NCBI GenBank assembly: GCA_024281095.1
Contig: JAMXLJ010000020.1
Coordinates: 1-32,930, forward strand
DNA: 32,930 bases
Reading direction: 5' to 3'
From: Acidimicrobiia bacterium
GTDB taxonomy: Bacteria > Actinomycetota > Acidimicrobiia > IMCC26256 > JAMXLJ01
Shown here: positions 24,129-32,930 of the stretch, piece by piece
Layout of the letters: every line of letters starts with the position of its first letter
Numbering within the stretch: the first letter of the stretch is position 1
Made by a program: the position numbers and the translations under genes
Notes under the pieces: generated by a model
Databases searched by the model: none
Told to the model about the DNA's origin: nothing
Seen by the model: the letters and a program-made list of their open reading frames with translations, nothing else

Positions 24129-25208
24129 TCAGCGCCCGCTGCGCCGGGCCGGCGCTCCGCCGCCGCTCCGTGCACTCGGCGGGCGCGGCCGGCGACCGGA
24201 ACGGGCCGACAGCCCGGCGAGCCGGGCGACGAGCACCTCCATCACCACGTCTTCCGGAATGGCCCGGACGCCTTTGAGGTCGAGGTCGGCCTGGTGGAGG
24301 CGGGCGAACGCCTCCCGAATTCCGCGGCCGCCGATCGCACGTGACTGCTCGAGCGCCTTGCGCGCCGGGTAGGGCTTGACCTTTCCGCCGAGCGCGGCGA
24401 CCGCGCTGCGCTCGTCGACCACGTCGGGATCGTCCAGGCGGGCGAGCCGTCGGTAGTGGTTGTGGAGGAGGCCCATCACCTGCAACGGGTGCAGGGGCTT
24501 CGGTTGGCGCGGGCTTGTGACCGTCAGGAGCCGGTGCAGTGTCTCCAGCGCACCGGGCACGTCGCCCGCGTCGATCGCGTTCGCGAGTGCGTACACCGGC
24601 ACGGAACCTGCCTCGCCCAGGTACGGCTCGATCTCGTCGACGTCGAGGGTGGCTCCCGGCCCGTACGACGACGCCAGAACGTCGACGATGGCTGCGACCC
24701 GGCCGGCGTCTTCGCCGAGGCGTTCGGTGATCGCGCGGCGCGCGTCGGGCCGAAGGTGGAGATCGGCGGCGCGCAGCTGGTCCTGCAGCACGTCTTCCGT
24801 CCGCTCGGAACCGGCACCGAACGACTGCGCGCCTGCTGCGTCGAGAGCCTTTCCGAGCGCTGTCGTGATCCGACCGCCTTCGGGCACGAGCACCAGGGCG
24901 GTCGTGTCGAGCGGATTCTCGAGATAGCGAACGAGCGGTGCAGCATCGTCGGCGGTGAGGTCATCCGGGTTGCGCAGGACGACGACGCGACGTTCGGTCA
25001 TGAACGGCGGGCTGGACGCCGCGTTCACGATCTGAGCGACGACCGCGCTGCGGCCCTCGGCCGAGTTGTCGGCGTCGCCGCGTGCCGGCACCGCGAAGTC
25101 TTCGAGCGCGAGCGAGCGGTCGTCGGCACCGAGGAGCTCGTCGACCAGTTGTTCGAGCGCACGCGAGCGCAGCGCCGGATCGCCGGCTCGCACGACATGA
25201 ACGCTCAC
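24129..25208 (-). CDS. holA: DNA polymerase III delta subunit
   Basis: Clamp-loader subunit that opens the beta clamp. From GTG 25208 the protein is 359 residues. The AAA-like fold is degenerate, as usual for delta: VHVVRAGDPALRSRALEQLVDELLG, FMTERRVVVLRNPDDL, ALVLVPEGGRI, and the collar-domain stretch GSVPVYALANAIDAGDVPGALETLHRLL with HPLQVMGLLHNHYRRLARL. The C terminus ends in an unusual Arg/Pro/Gly-rich tail of about 25 residues. The frame is open upstream inside the folP-like gene, but GTG 25208 overlaps that gene's stop as GTGA and matches the family start. It is next to comEC and rpsT as in many bacteria. Confidence 0.88.
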   Translation of the reverse strand: MSVHVVRAGDPALRSRALEQLVDELLGADDRSLALEDFAVPARGDADNSAEGRSAVVAQIVNAASSPPFMTERRVVVLRNPDDLTADDAAPLVRYLENPLDTTALVLVPEGGRITTALGKALDAAGAQSFGAGSERTEDVLQDQLRAADLHLRPDARRAITERLGEDAGRVAAIVDVLASSYGPGATLDVDEIEPYLGEAGSVPVYALANAIDAGDVPGALETLHRLLTVTSPRQPKPLHPLQVMGLLHNHYRRLARLDDPDVVDERSAVAALGGKVKPYPARKALEQSRAIGGRGIREAFARLHQADLDLKGVRAIPEDVVMEVLVARLAGLSARSGRRPRPPSARSGGGAPARRSGR

Positions 25209-26056
25209 GCTACGCCTCGGTTCTCCGCGGCTTGGAGCAACGCCTCCACGACGCGACAAACGCGCACCGACCCGGCGACGTCGTGCACACGGACGATCCG
25301 GCACCCGTGGGCGACGCCGTAGGCGACGCTGGCGAGCGACAGATCGCGGCGGTCGTCGATGTCGAGCTGGAACAGCTCACCGAGGAACCGCTTGTTCGAG
25401 GCCGACAGCAGCAGCGCGTATCCGTGGGACGCGAGTGCATCGCTCTCGCGCAACAGCACCGCGCTCATCGCCGGTGTCTTGCCGAGGTCAAGCCCGGCGT
25501 CGAGCGCGATCTGTTCCGCGGCGAGCCCGGCGCGACGGGCCGCGTCCGCGCGTTCGAGCAGGAACGTCGTGACGTCAGCCACCAGATCGTCGTACACCGG
25601 GTCGGGATCGGGGACACGGGGGCGCAGCCGGATGTGGGTCGCCACGACGGAAGCCTGCGCCTTTGCCGCGACCGTGAGGTAGTCGGGATCGGCGAACCCG
25701 CTGATGTCGTTGCCGACGACCGCGCCCGCGTCGCACGCAGCCTGTAACACGCCCGCCCGCCAGGTGTCGACCGACAGCGGCACGTCGAAGCGCGCGTGCA
25801 AGGCCTCGATGCTCGGAACGACACGATCCATCTCCTCGGCCTCGCTCACGTCCGGGCCGGGGCCGGCCTTCACCCCGCCGACGTCGAGCAGGTCGGCGCC
25901 CTCGCGCACGAGCTGATCGGCCCGGTCGACGAGCCGATCCGCGTCGTACGTCGCGCCGCGGTCGAAGAACGAATCGGGCGTGCGGTTGAGGATGCCCATC
26001 ACGAGCGTGCGGTGCCGGAGGTCGTGGGTGCGGTCGCCGAGACGGAAGGCGGGCAT
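25205..26056 (-). CDS. folP2: FolP2-type dihydropteroate synthase-like protein
   Basis: TIM-barrel protein of the pterin-binding family, 283 residues. It has the opening TLVMGILNRTPDSFFDRGATYD. The substrate loops differ from true dihydropteroate synthase: DVGGVKAGPG (58-67) replaces the usual D-GGESTRPG, SVDTWRA (95-101) is kept, and SASNK (218-222) stands where the enzyme has SRK. These match mycobacterial FolP2, reported to lack synthase activity, so folate synthesis should not be assumed. ATG 26056 is chosen although it overlaps comEC by 58 bases, because residues before Met20 form the first strand; ATG 25999 (TGATG with the comEC stop) would remove it. Confidence 0.8.
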   Translation of the reverse strand: MPAFRLGDRTHDLRHRTLVMGILNRTPDSFFDRGATYDADRLVDRADQLVREGADLLDVGGVKAGPGPDVSEAEEMDRVVPSIEALHARFDVPLSVDTWRAGVLQAACDAGAVVGNDISGFADPDYLTVAAKAQASVVATHIRLRPRVPDPDPVYDDLVADVTTFLLERADAARRAGLAAEQIALDAGLDLGKTPAMSAVLLRESDALASHGYALLLSASNKRFLGELFQLDIDDRRDLSLASVAYGVAHGCRIVRVHDVAGSVRVCRVVEALLQAAENRGVA

Positions 26057-27540
26057 CGCCTTCGGACACTACCGGCCCGTCTCCAGCGGACCCCGAGCGT
26101 TGCGGCCCGAGCCGCGCACGTCAGCGCGACCACCAGCCACACCGAGCGGCCGTCGACCGGCAGCGGTATCCGCGCCGCCAGGTTCGCCACCGCCTCGACG
26201 TAACCCACGAGGAGCCGGGCCGGAAGCTGGCACCAGGCGGCAACTTCGGGAGCCCGCCGGGAGAGCAGCCCGCCGGCCGCGCCGCCGACGAGGCCGGCCA
26301 TCGTCAATGGACCGACCACCGGCGCGACCGCGAGGTTCGCGGGCAGCGCGATCAACGGAAGCGAACCGAACGTCGCGAGCGCGATGGGCATCACACCGAG
26401 CTGCGCGGCTGCCGTCATCGCGAGCGGCTGGCGCAGCCCGTCGGGGCCGGGCAGACGCTGTGCCAGCGGCGCGCCGACGAGCACGAGACCGGCACACGCG
26501 CCGCACGACAGGAGGAAACCAACCGAGTGGACGAGGAACGGGTCCGCGAGCAGTAGCGCGCCGGCAGCGAGGGTCAGGACGCGCAGTGCCGGCACCGGCC
26601 GGCCGAGAAAGATGGCGAGCATCGAGATGCCGGCCATCGCGGTGGCGCGCAGCACGGATGGCTGCCAACGCGTCAACGCGCCGAACACGAACAGCACCGC
26701 GACACCGCCGGCGAACCGCCCGCGCAACGAGAGCCGGCTGAGCACCGGCCCGACGAGGGCCACCACGAACGCGACGTTCTCTCCCGAGACGGCGAGCAGA
26801 TGGGTGAGGCCGGCAGCGCGGAAGTCGTTGGTGGTCTCGCGCGGGACGCCGCGCGTGTCACCGACGAGGAAGCCGGAGACGAGGGCGCGTTCGCGCGGCG
26901 GGAGGAAGCGTGTGCCGCCGAGAACGGTGTGGCGCACAGGATTGGCGACACGAGTCGAGAGCGCCCGCGAGCCCGAGGCGTCTACGACTTCGCGCACGAC
27001 CAGCCGGGCGACGGCATGTCGCCAGCGGTAGCGCGCGTCGTAGCCCTGCAGCGGACGGACCCGCCCCTCCACGACGACGCGGTCACCGGCTTCCAGGAGG
27101 CCGAGACGGCTGCCCGCGTCTCGCGACGCGGTGACGACGATGAGAGGACGACTGCTGCGCGTGCCGTGCGCCGGTTCGAGTGCCGACACCCGCGCCACGG
27201 CGCGCACGTCGAACCGGCCGGCCACGGGATCGTCGACCAGCGTGACCGTCGCGGTGACTGACGCGCGCGCGCCGGCGAGCACGCTGATCGGCGACGTGGT
27301 GATCCCGTGTAGCGCACGCTGCGTGAAGCCGCATCCCGCCAAGCCGCACGCGATCGTGACGCATACGAACCCGACCCGGCCGCGACGCCACCGCGCGACC
27401 ACGGTGACCACGGCGAGCACCGCGGCGGTCGCGATCGCGGCGGTGGCGGATGCGGGCCCGAGCCGTTCCCCCACGACGATTCCCACGACCACGCCGAGGA
27501 GCGCGGCGAGCGGGCCGGCGGTGTGCCGCAGCTCGGTCAT
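25999..27540 (-). CDS. comEC: ComEC-family competence channel protein, short form
   Basis: Polytopic membrane protein proposed to carry single-stranded DNA across the membrane in natural transformation. The 513 residues include an N-terminal membrane pair (8-55), a soluble OB-like region (about 85-200, VTLVDDPVAGRFDVRAVARV), and the core Competence domain beginning GFLVGDTRGVPRETTNDFRAAGLTHLLAVSGENVAFVV. Many hydrophobic helices follow. The C-terminal metallo-beta-lactamase-like domain of full ComEC is absent; the gene stops after the last helices in a basic tail. ATG 27540 overlaps the comEA stop as ATGA. With comEA it forms the core of a DNA-uptake locus; other parts (pilus, ComFA) are not in the window. 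Confidence 0.9.
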   Translation of the reverse strand: MTELRHTAGPLAALLGVVVGIVVGERLGPASATAAIATAAVLAVVTVVARWRRGRVGFVCVTIACGLAGCGFTQRALHGITTSPISVLAGARASVTATVTLVDDPVAGRFDVRAVARVSALEPAHGTRSSRPLIVVTASRDAGSRLGLLEAGDRVVVEGRVRPLQGYDARYRWRHAVARLVVREVVDASGSRALSTRVANPVRHTVLGGTRFLPPRERALVSGFLVGDTRGVPRETTNDFRAAGLTHLLAVSGENVAFVVALVGPVLSRLSLRGRFAGGVAVLFVFGALTRWQPSVLRATAMAGISMLAIFLGRPVPALRVLTLAAGALLLADPFLVHSVGFLLSCGACAGLVLVGAPLAQRLPGPDGLRQPLAMTAAAQLGVMPIALATFGSLPLIALPANLAVAPVVGPLTMAGLVGGAAGGLLSRRAPEVAAWCQLPARLLVGYVEAVANLAARIPLPVDGRSVWLVVALTCAARAATLGVRWRRAGSVRRRCPPSVSATAPTTSGTARS

Positions 27541-28274
27541 ACGCGTACGAGGGGGCGCAGCTGCGCGAACCGCGCGTCGCCGATGCCACGTACCTTCCGC
27601 AGTTCGTCGACTGTGCGGAAGCCGCCGGCGCGCTCACGTTCGGCAACGATCGCCCGCGCGAGCGATGGCCCGATGCCCGGCAGCGCCTCGAGCTGCGCCT
27701 CAGTGGCGGTGTTGACATCGAGCGGCGCGTCGGTCGATGCCGGCGCGCTGCCGCCGGCCGCCGGCGTGCTCGACACCAGCGGTTCCCCCACTGCCGGCAC
27801 TGCGACCTGTTGGCCGTCGGCGACCTTCGCGGCGAGGTTGAGCCGGCGGAGATCGGCACCCGGGGCCGCGCCACCGGCGGCGGCGATCGCGTCGGCCACG
27901 CGCGAGCCCGGAGGGACACGGACGAGGCCTTCCCGCGAGACGGCACCCGACACGTGCACGACCAGCTCGGCCGCGGGCGCCGAGGTGGACGGCGCGCCTT
28001 CGGTCGGAGACGTCGCCCGTTGTCGGGTCGCCGGTGTGCTCGTGGTCGGCGAGGGCTTCGACCGTACTGCCGTGTCGGCGCTGCTCGCGGCGGCGGTGCT
28101 GCCCGAGCCGATGCGATACCAGACGAGACCGGCGGCGAGCGCGACCACCAACAACGCGACGACCCCGAAACGGGGATCGGCCCGCAGCTCGTGCAGTCGC
28201 TCGACGAGCGGCGCCCATCGCTGGCCGGGTGTGACCGTGCGCGGGACGGGGCGAGGGGCGGGTTCGTCGGACAT
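27537..28274 (-). CDS. comEA: ComEA-like DNA-binding competence protein
   Basis: Membrane-anchored DNA receptor for uptake, 245 residues from ATG 28274. A cytoplasmic N terminus and one helix (about 37-53) anchor it. A Ser/Thr/Pro/Ala linker leads to a SLBB domain (about 103-160, LVVHVSGAVSREGLVRVPPGSRVADAI). Two helix-hairpin-helix motifs close it (from LDVNTATEAQLEALPGIGPSLARAIVAERE to VRGIGDARFAQLRPLV). An ATG 27 bases upstream is possible, but CGGAGGT directly before ATG 28274 decides the start. It is coupled to comEC. Confidence 0.93.
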   Translation of the reverse strand: MSDEPAPRPVPRTVTPGQRWAPLVERLHELRADPRFGVVALLVVALAAGLVWYRIGSGSTAAASSADTAVRSKPSPTTSTPATRQRATSPTEGAPSTSAPAAELVVHVSGAVSREGLVRVPPGSRVADAIAAAGGAAPGADLRRLNLAAKVADGQQVAVPAVGEPLVSSTPAAGGSAPASTDAPLDVNTATEAQLEALPGIGPSLARAIVAERERAGGFRTVDELRKVRGIGDARFAQLRPLVRV

Positions 28275-28351
28275 GCGACCTCCGAGGGCGCGACGCGGCA
28301 CGACGGAGGAAGCATGAAGGGGAAGCGTGGCGTTCGCGACGGTGGCGCACG

Positions 28352-28372
28352 CGTTCGCGAGCGGCGCGAACG
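28352..28372 (-). terminator. Hairpin between leuS and comEA
   Basis: CGTTCGCG (28352-28359), five bases, then CGCGAACG (28365-28372): a perfect 8-bp stem in the 139-base gap after leuS. A further CGTTCGCG lies at 28331-28338. No T run follows on the minus strand, so it would be a U-tract-less terminator or a spacer hairpin. Confidence 0.38.
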
Positions 28373-28413
28373 TAGCAGGGGCTTCAGGCTCCTGTCAGGG
28401 TGCGCGCCTCCGC

Positions 28414-31398
<2,985 letters not shown>

Positions 31399-31467
31399 AT
31401 CCCGCAGGGTAACGGGCGGCGACCTTCTCGCCCCGCCCGATACCTGTCACACCCAGCCGTCAGAATA

Positions 31468-31481
31468 CGAACATGTGTTCG
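31468..31481. promoter_or_regulatory. LexA (SOS)-box-like sequence
   Basis: CGAAC-ATGT-GTTCG fits the Gram-positive LexA consensus CGAAC-RNRY-GTTYG at every defined position. It lies in the 135-base gap between leuS (70 bases before its start) and the tRNA-Ala gene (53 bases before). It could control the plus-strand tRNA/endonuclease unit or leuS, or be chance; a 10-base exact match is not negligible by chance in 33 kb. Confidence 0.5.
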
Positions 31482-31493
31482 ACATGCGAGAGA

Positions 31494-31522
31494 TTCGAAG
31501 CGCGCATGCGTGCTGGTACGGT
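31494..31522 (+). promoter_or_regulatory. Candidate tRNA-Ala promoter
   Basis: TTCGAA (31494-31499) and TACGGT (31517-31522), spacing 17, place transcription start about five bases before the mature tRNA. TACGGT fits TAnnnT; the -35 is only a partial match. Confidence 0.35.
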
Positions 31523-31533
31523 TGGTGAGCCCT

Positions 31534-31608
<75 letters not shown>

Positions 31609-31628
31609 CCGATTTCTTCCAGCAACTC

Positions 31629-32111
31629 CTGTCGAGTTGGCGCCTCACCGGATTCACGCTGGCAGGACTCGTGGCAGGCGAGGGCGCCTTCGTCGTCACC
31701 ACGAATCCGCCTCCGTATCGCGACGGGTCGCTGCGGAAGCGGTTCGTGTTCCAAGTCGCGATGGCGACCCGCGACAGGCCTCTGCTTGTCGCGTTGCAAT
31801 GCTTTCTCGGCGTCGGGTCCATCAGCGACCGGCCACCGAGACAGACGCACTGGGAACCAATCAGCAGGCTGACGGTCAGTTCGCGTCGCGCGCACCGCGT
31901 CGCCACCATCCCGCTCGCAACCCAATTCCTTCTGCCCTGCGCCAAGCGAGACCAGTTCGAGCGATGGCACTCGGAGTTCAACGCATACGAAGCTGCCCGG
32001 CCGACGCGCTGGGGGCTCGGCCCGTCGCCGTGCTCCGTGCCCGGATGCGGCCGCCCGGTCCGAGGCCGCGGGCTCTGTCGGTCGCATTATTACCGTGCGA
32101 CCGGCTACTGA
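31629..32111 (+). CDS. LAGLIDADG homing-endonuclease-like protein 1, start codon unclear
   Basis: About 160 residues from the CTG at 31629. A LAGLIDADG motif, LAGLVAGEG (11-19), has the acidic Glu in place, followed by the usual beta-rich half-domain (RFVFQVAMATRDRPLLVALQCFLGVGSI) and a KRDQFERWHSEF helix. The tail PCSVPGCGRPVRGRGLCRSHYYR is a Cx4Cx9Cx2H zinc knuckle. With one motif it should work as a dimer, perhaps with its neighbour. No ATG, GTG or TTG lies in frame between the tRNA end and the motif (GTG 31671 is inside it). The frame is open back through the tRNA to ATGs at 31506 and 31473. So it is started by CTG, started upstream, or a remnant. Base composition looks less GC-biased than its neighbours. 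Confidence 0.72.
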   Translation: MSSWRLTGFTLAGLVAGEGAFVVTTNPPPYRDGSLRKRFVFQVAMATRDRPLLVALQCFLGVGSISDRPPRQTHWEPISRLTVSSRRAHRVATIPLATQFLLPCAKRDQFERWHSEFNAYEAARPTRWGLGPSPCSVPGCGRPVRGRGLCRSHYYRATGY

Positions 32112-32538
32112 CGCGGCCGCCTGGCTGACGGGATTCGTCGTCGCGGAAGGGTGCTTCACCGGGGCGTCGAACGGCAGCGACTTCACCTTCGCCGTCGGCC
32201 TCGGCGCGACCGATGGTGACACGTGCGAGCTGTTGCACGAGTTCTTCGGTGTCGGCGCCGTGAGGCGGTACGGCCGGCGCAAGGCTCATTACGACGACGA
32301 AGTCACGTTCAGCGTGCGCGCCGTTCCGGAACTTCTCTCAGTCATCGTGCCGTTCATGGACGAGCACCTGCCTGCGTCGTACAAGCGGACGCAGTACGAG
32401 GCGTGGCGCTCCCGGCTGTTCGACTACTGGGAGCACCGGGCGAAGCGGGTACGGCCGTGCAGGGTCGAAGGCTGTGACACCCCGCGACGCGCGCACGGGT
32501 TGTGCCGGCATCACCTCTATGAGCAGAGGCGCTACTAG
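32095..32538 (+). CDS. LAGLIDADG homing-endonuclease-like protein 2
   Basis: A 147-residue paralogue of the preceding protein. The motif LTGFVVAEG (11-19) with catalytic-type Glu is followed by CF and the strand FTFAVGLGAT. LLHEFFGVGAVRRYGRRK aligns with LLVALQCFLGVGSI of protein 1, and YKRTQYEAWRSRLFDYWE with its KRDQFERW helix. The tail PCRVEGCDTPRRAHGLCRHHLY keeps the same Cx4Cx9Cx2H spacing (Cys122, Cys127, Cys137, His140). The start is GTG 32095, overlapping the end of protein 1 by 17 bases, so the two are probably made together and could form a heterodimer. DNA cleavage is inferred from the family only. Confidence 0.8.
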   Translation: MRPATDAAAWLTGFVVAEGCFTGASNGSDFTFAVGLGATDGDTCELLHEFFGVGAVRRYGRRKAHYDDEVTFSVRAVPELLSVIVPFMDEHLPASYKRTQYEAWRSRLFDYWEHRAKRVRPCRVEGCDTPRRAHGLCRHHLYEQRRY

Positions 32539-32627
32539 AGGAGAAACCCGAATTCATCCATCCCGCGAGGTCGTCGAAACGTTCGGGGGTTATCCGCGCA
32601 GCGGTGTCGATCTCGGCGGTCCCGATG

Positions 32628-32930
32628 TCAGTCGTCGTCGCGGTCGGACAGACCGTCGAGCACGAGTGAGAGGCCGATGCCGACGAGCCAGCTGTCCTTG
32701 GCAATCGGGATGCCGTCCTGGGTCGGCCGCAGGCTGCCCTCCTGGTGCATGCCGGGGATCCGCAGATAGAGCCCGATGAGCCCGGAGGAGAACGCCGTCA
32801 GCGCGGCACCCGCCAGCGCCGGCGGGATGAACGGCGTCAACAACGCGGCACCCACGGCGATCTCGGAAACCGACAGCACGCGGGCGAACTGCTCGGGGCG
32901 GAGCTGCTTCACCTGTGGGTACGCCGTGCT
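32628..32930 (-). CDS. DoxX-like membrane protein (N terminus beyond window)
   Basis: The visible 100 residues carry two or three hydrophobic segments (VLSVSEIAVGAALLTPFIPPALAGAALTAFSSGLIGLYL and SWLVGIGLSLVLDGL) around a polar loop, MHQEGSLRPTQDGIPIAKD, typical of small actinobacterial DoxX-family membrane proteins. The frame continues to the right edge without a convincing start; the GTG at 32912 is internal (preceded by STAYPQ), so the gene is cut by the window. It ends in an acidic tail and converges on the endonuclease genes across an 89-base gap in which I see no clear hairpin. Function unknown. Confidence 0.7.
   Translation of the reverse strand, partial: STAYPQVKQLRPEQFARVLSVSEIAVGAALLTPFIPPALAGAALTAFSSGLIGLYLRIPGMHQEGSLRPTQDGIPIAKDSWLVGIGLSLVLDGLSDRDDD

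Noticed and set aside
24121-24200. An rpsT terminator
   Set aside because: Only eight bases separate rpsT and holA, and the GC-rich sequence beyond is holA coding; no stem with a T run could be defended.
32545-32600. A duplicated tRNA 3' end (attachment site) after the endonuclease pair
   Set aside because: Only scattered short matches to the T arm (around aggt and gttcg); no continuous repeat of the tRNA end, so no integration boundary can be claimed.

Overview
The window is a GC-rich chromosomal stretch of an actinobacterium. Pointers to Actinomycetota are the BldD-type regulator with an intact c-di-GMP signature, the actinobacterial prokaryotic subunit IV (CtaF-like) in the oxidase cluster, an ECF sigma/RskA-type anti-sigma pair, a FolP2-type dihydropteroate synthase relative, frequent GTG starts and dense 1-17 nt gene overlaps. 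A class such as Acidimicrobiia is my guess only. Nearly everything is coding, no gap exceeds about 230 bases, and most genes lie on the minus strand.

Layout, low to high coordinates: glyS (cut by the window start), recO and uppS (minus), then a plus-strand DagK-type lipid kinase. Next comes a minus-strand aerobic respiration cluster read as ctaC-ctaD-ctaE-ctaF-ctaG followed by two cupredoxins (9689 down to 3487). It sits inside what is elsewhere a common era-recO-uppS-glyS block. Then follows a housekeeping run: era, a CNNM/CBS transporter-like gene, ybeY, phoH, a HIT protein, a bldD homologue, rsmE, dnaJ, hrcA (with a CIRCE operator) and hemW. An ECF sigma/anti-sigma pair and a divergent acyl-CoA dehydrogenase interrupt the usual lepA-hemW-hrcA-dnaJ order. 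After that come a small unknown gene, lepA, rpsT (plus), holA, a folP2-like gene, comEC, comEA and leuS.

The right end is the accessory part. A tRNA-Ala(GGC) gene is followed without a gap by two overlapping, paralogous single-motif LAGLIDADG endonuclease-like genes. Each ends in the same Cx4Cx9Cx2H zinc-knuckle tail. The first has no canonical start codon between the tRNA and its LAGLIDADG motif, and a perfect Gram-positive SOS-box sequence lies upstream. A partial DoxX-like membrane protein closes the window.

The least explained repeat structures are three. The first is a 68-bp element present in tandem near 20247-20382 and again (about 84% identical) exactly filling the phoH-ybeY gap, where it supplies the ybeY Shine-Dalgarno and start codon. 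The second is an 18-bp perfect palindrome inserted in frame as LPAGRQ in ctaC. The third is a 24-bp direct repeat present three times upstream of recO. All similarity statements come from reading the sequence and from remembered family signatures; no search was run.
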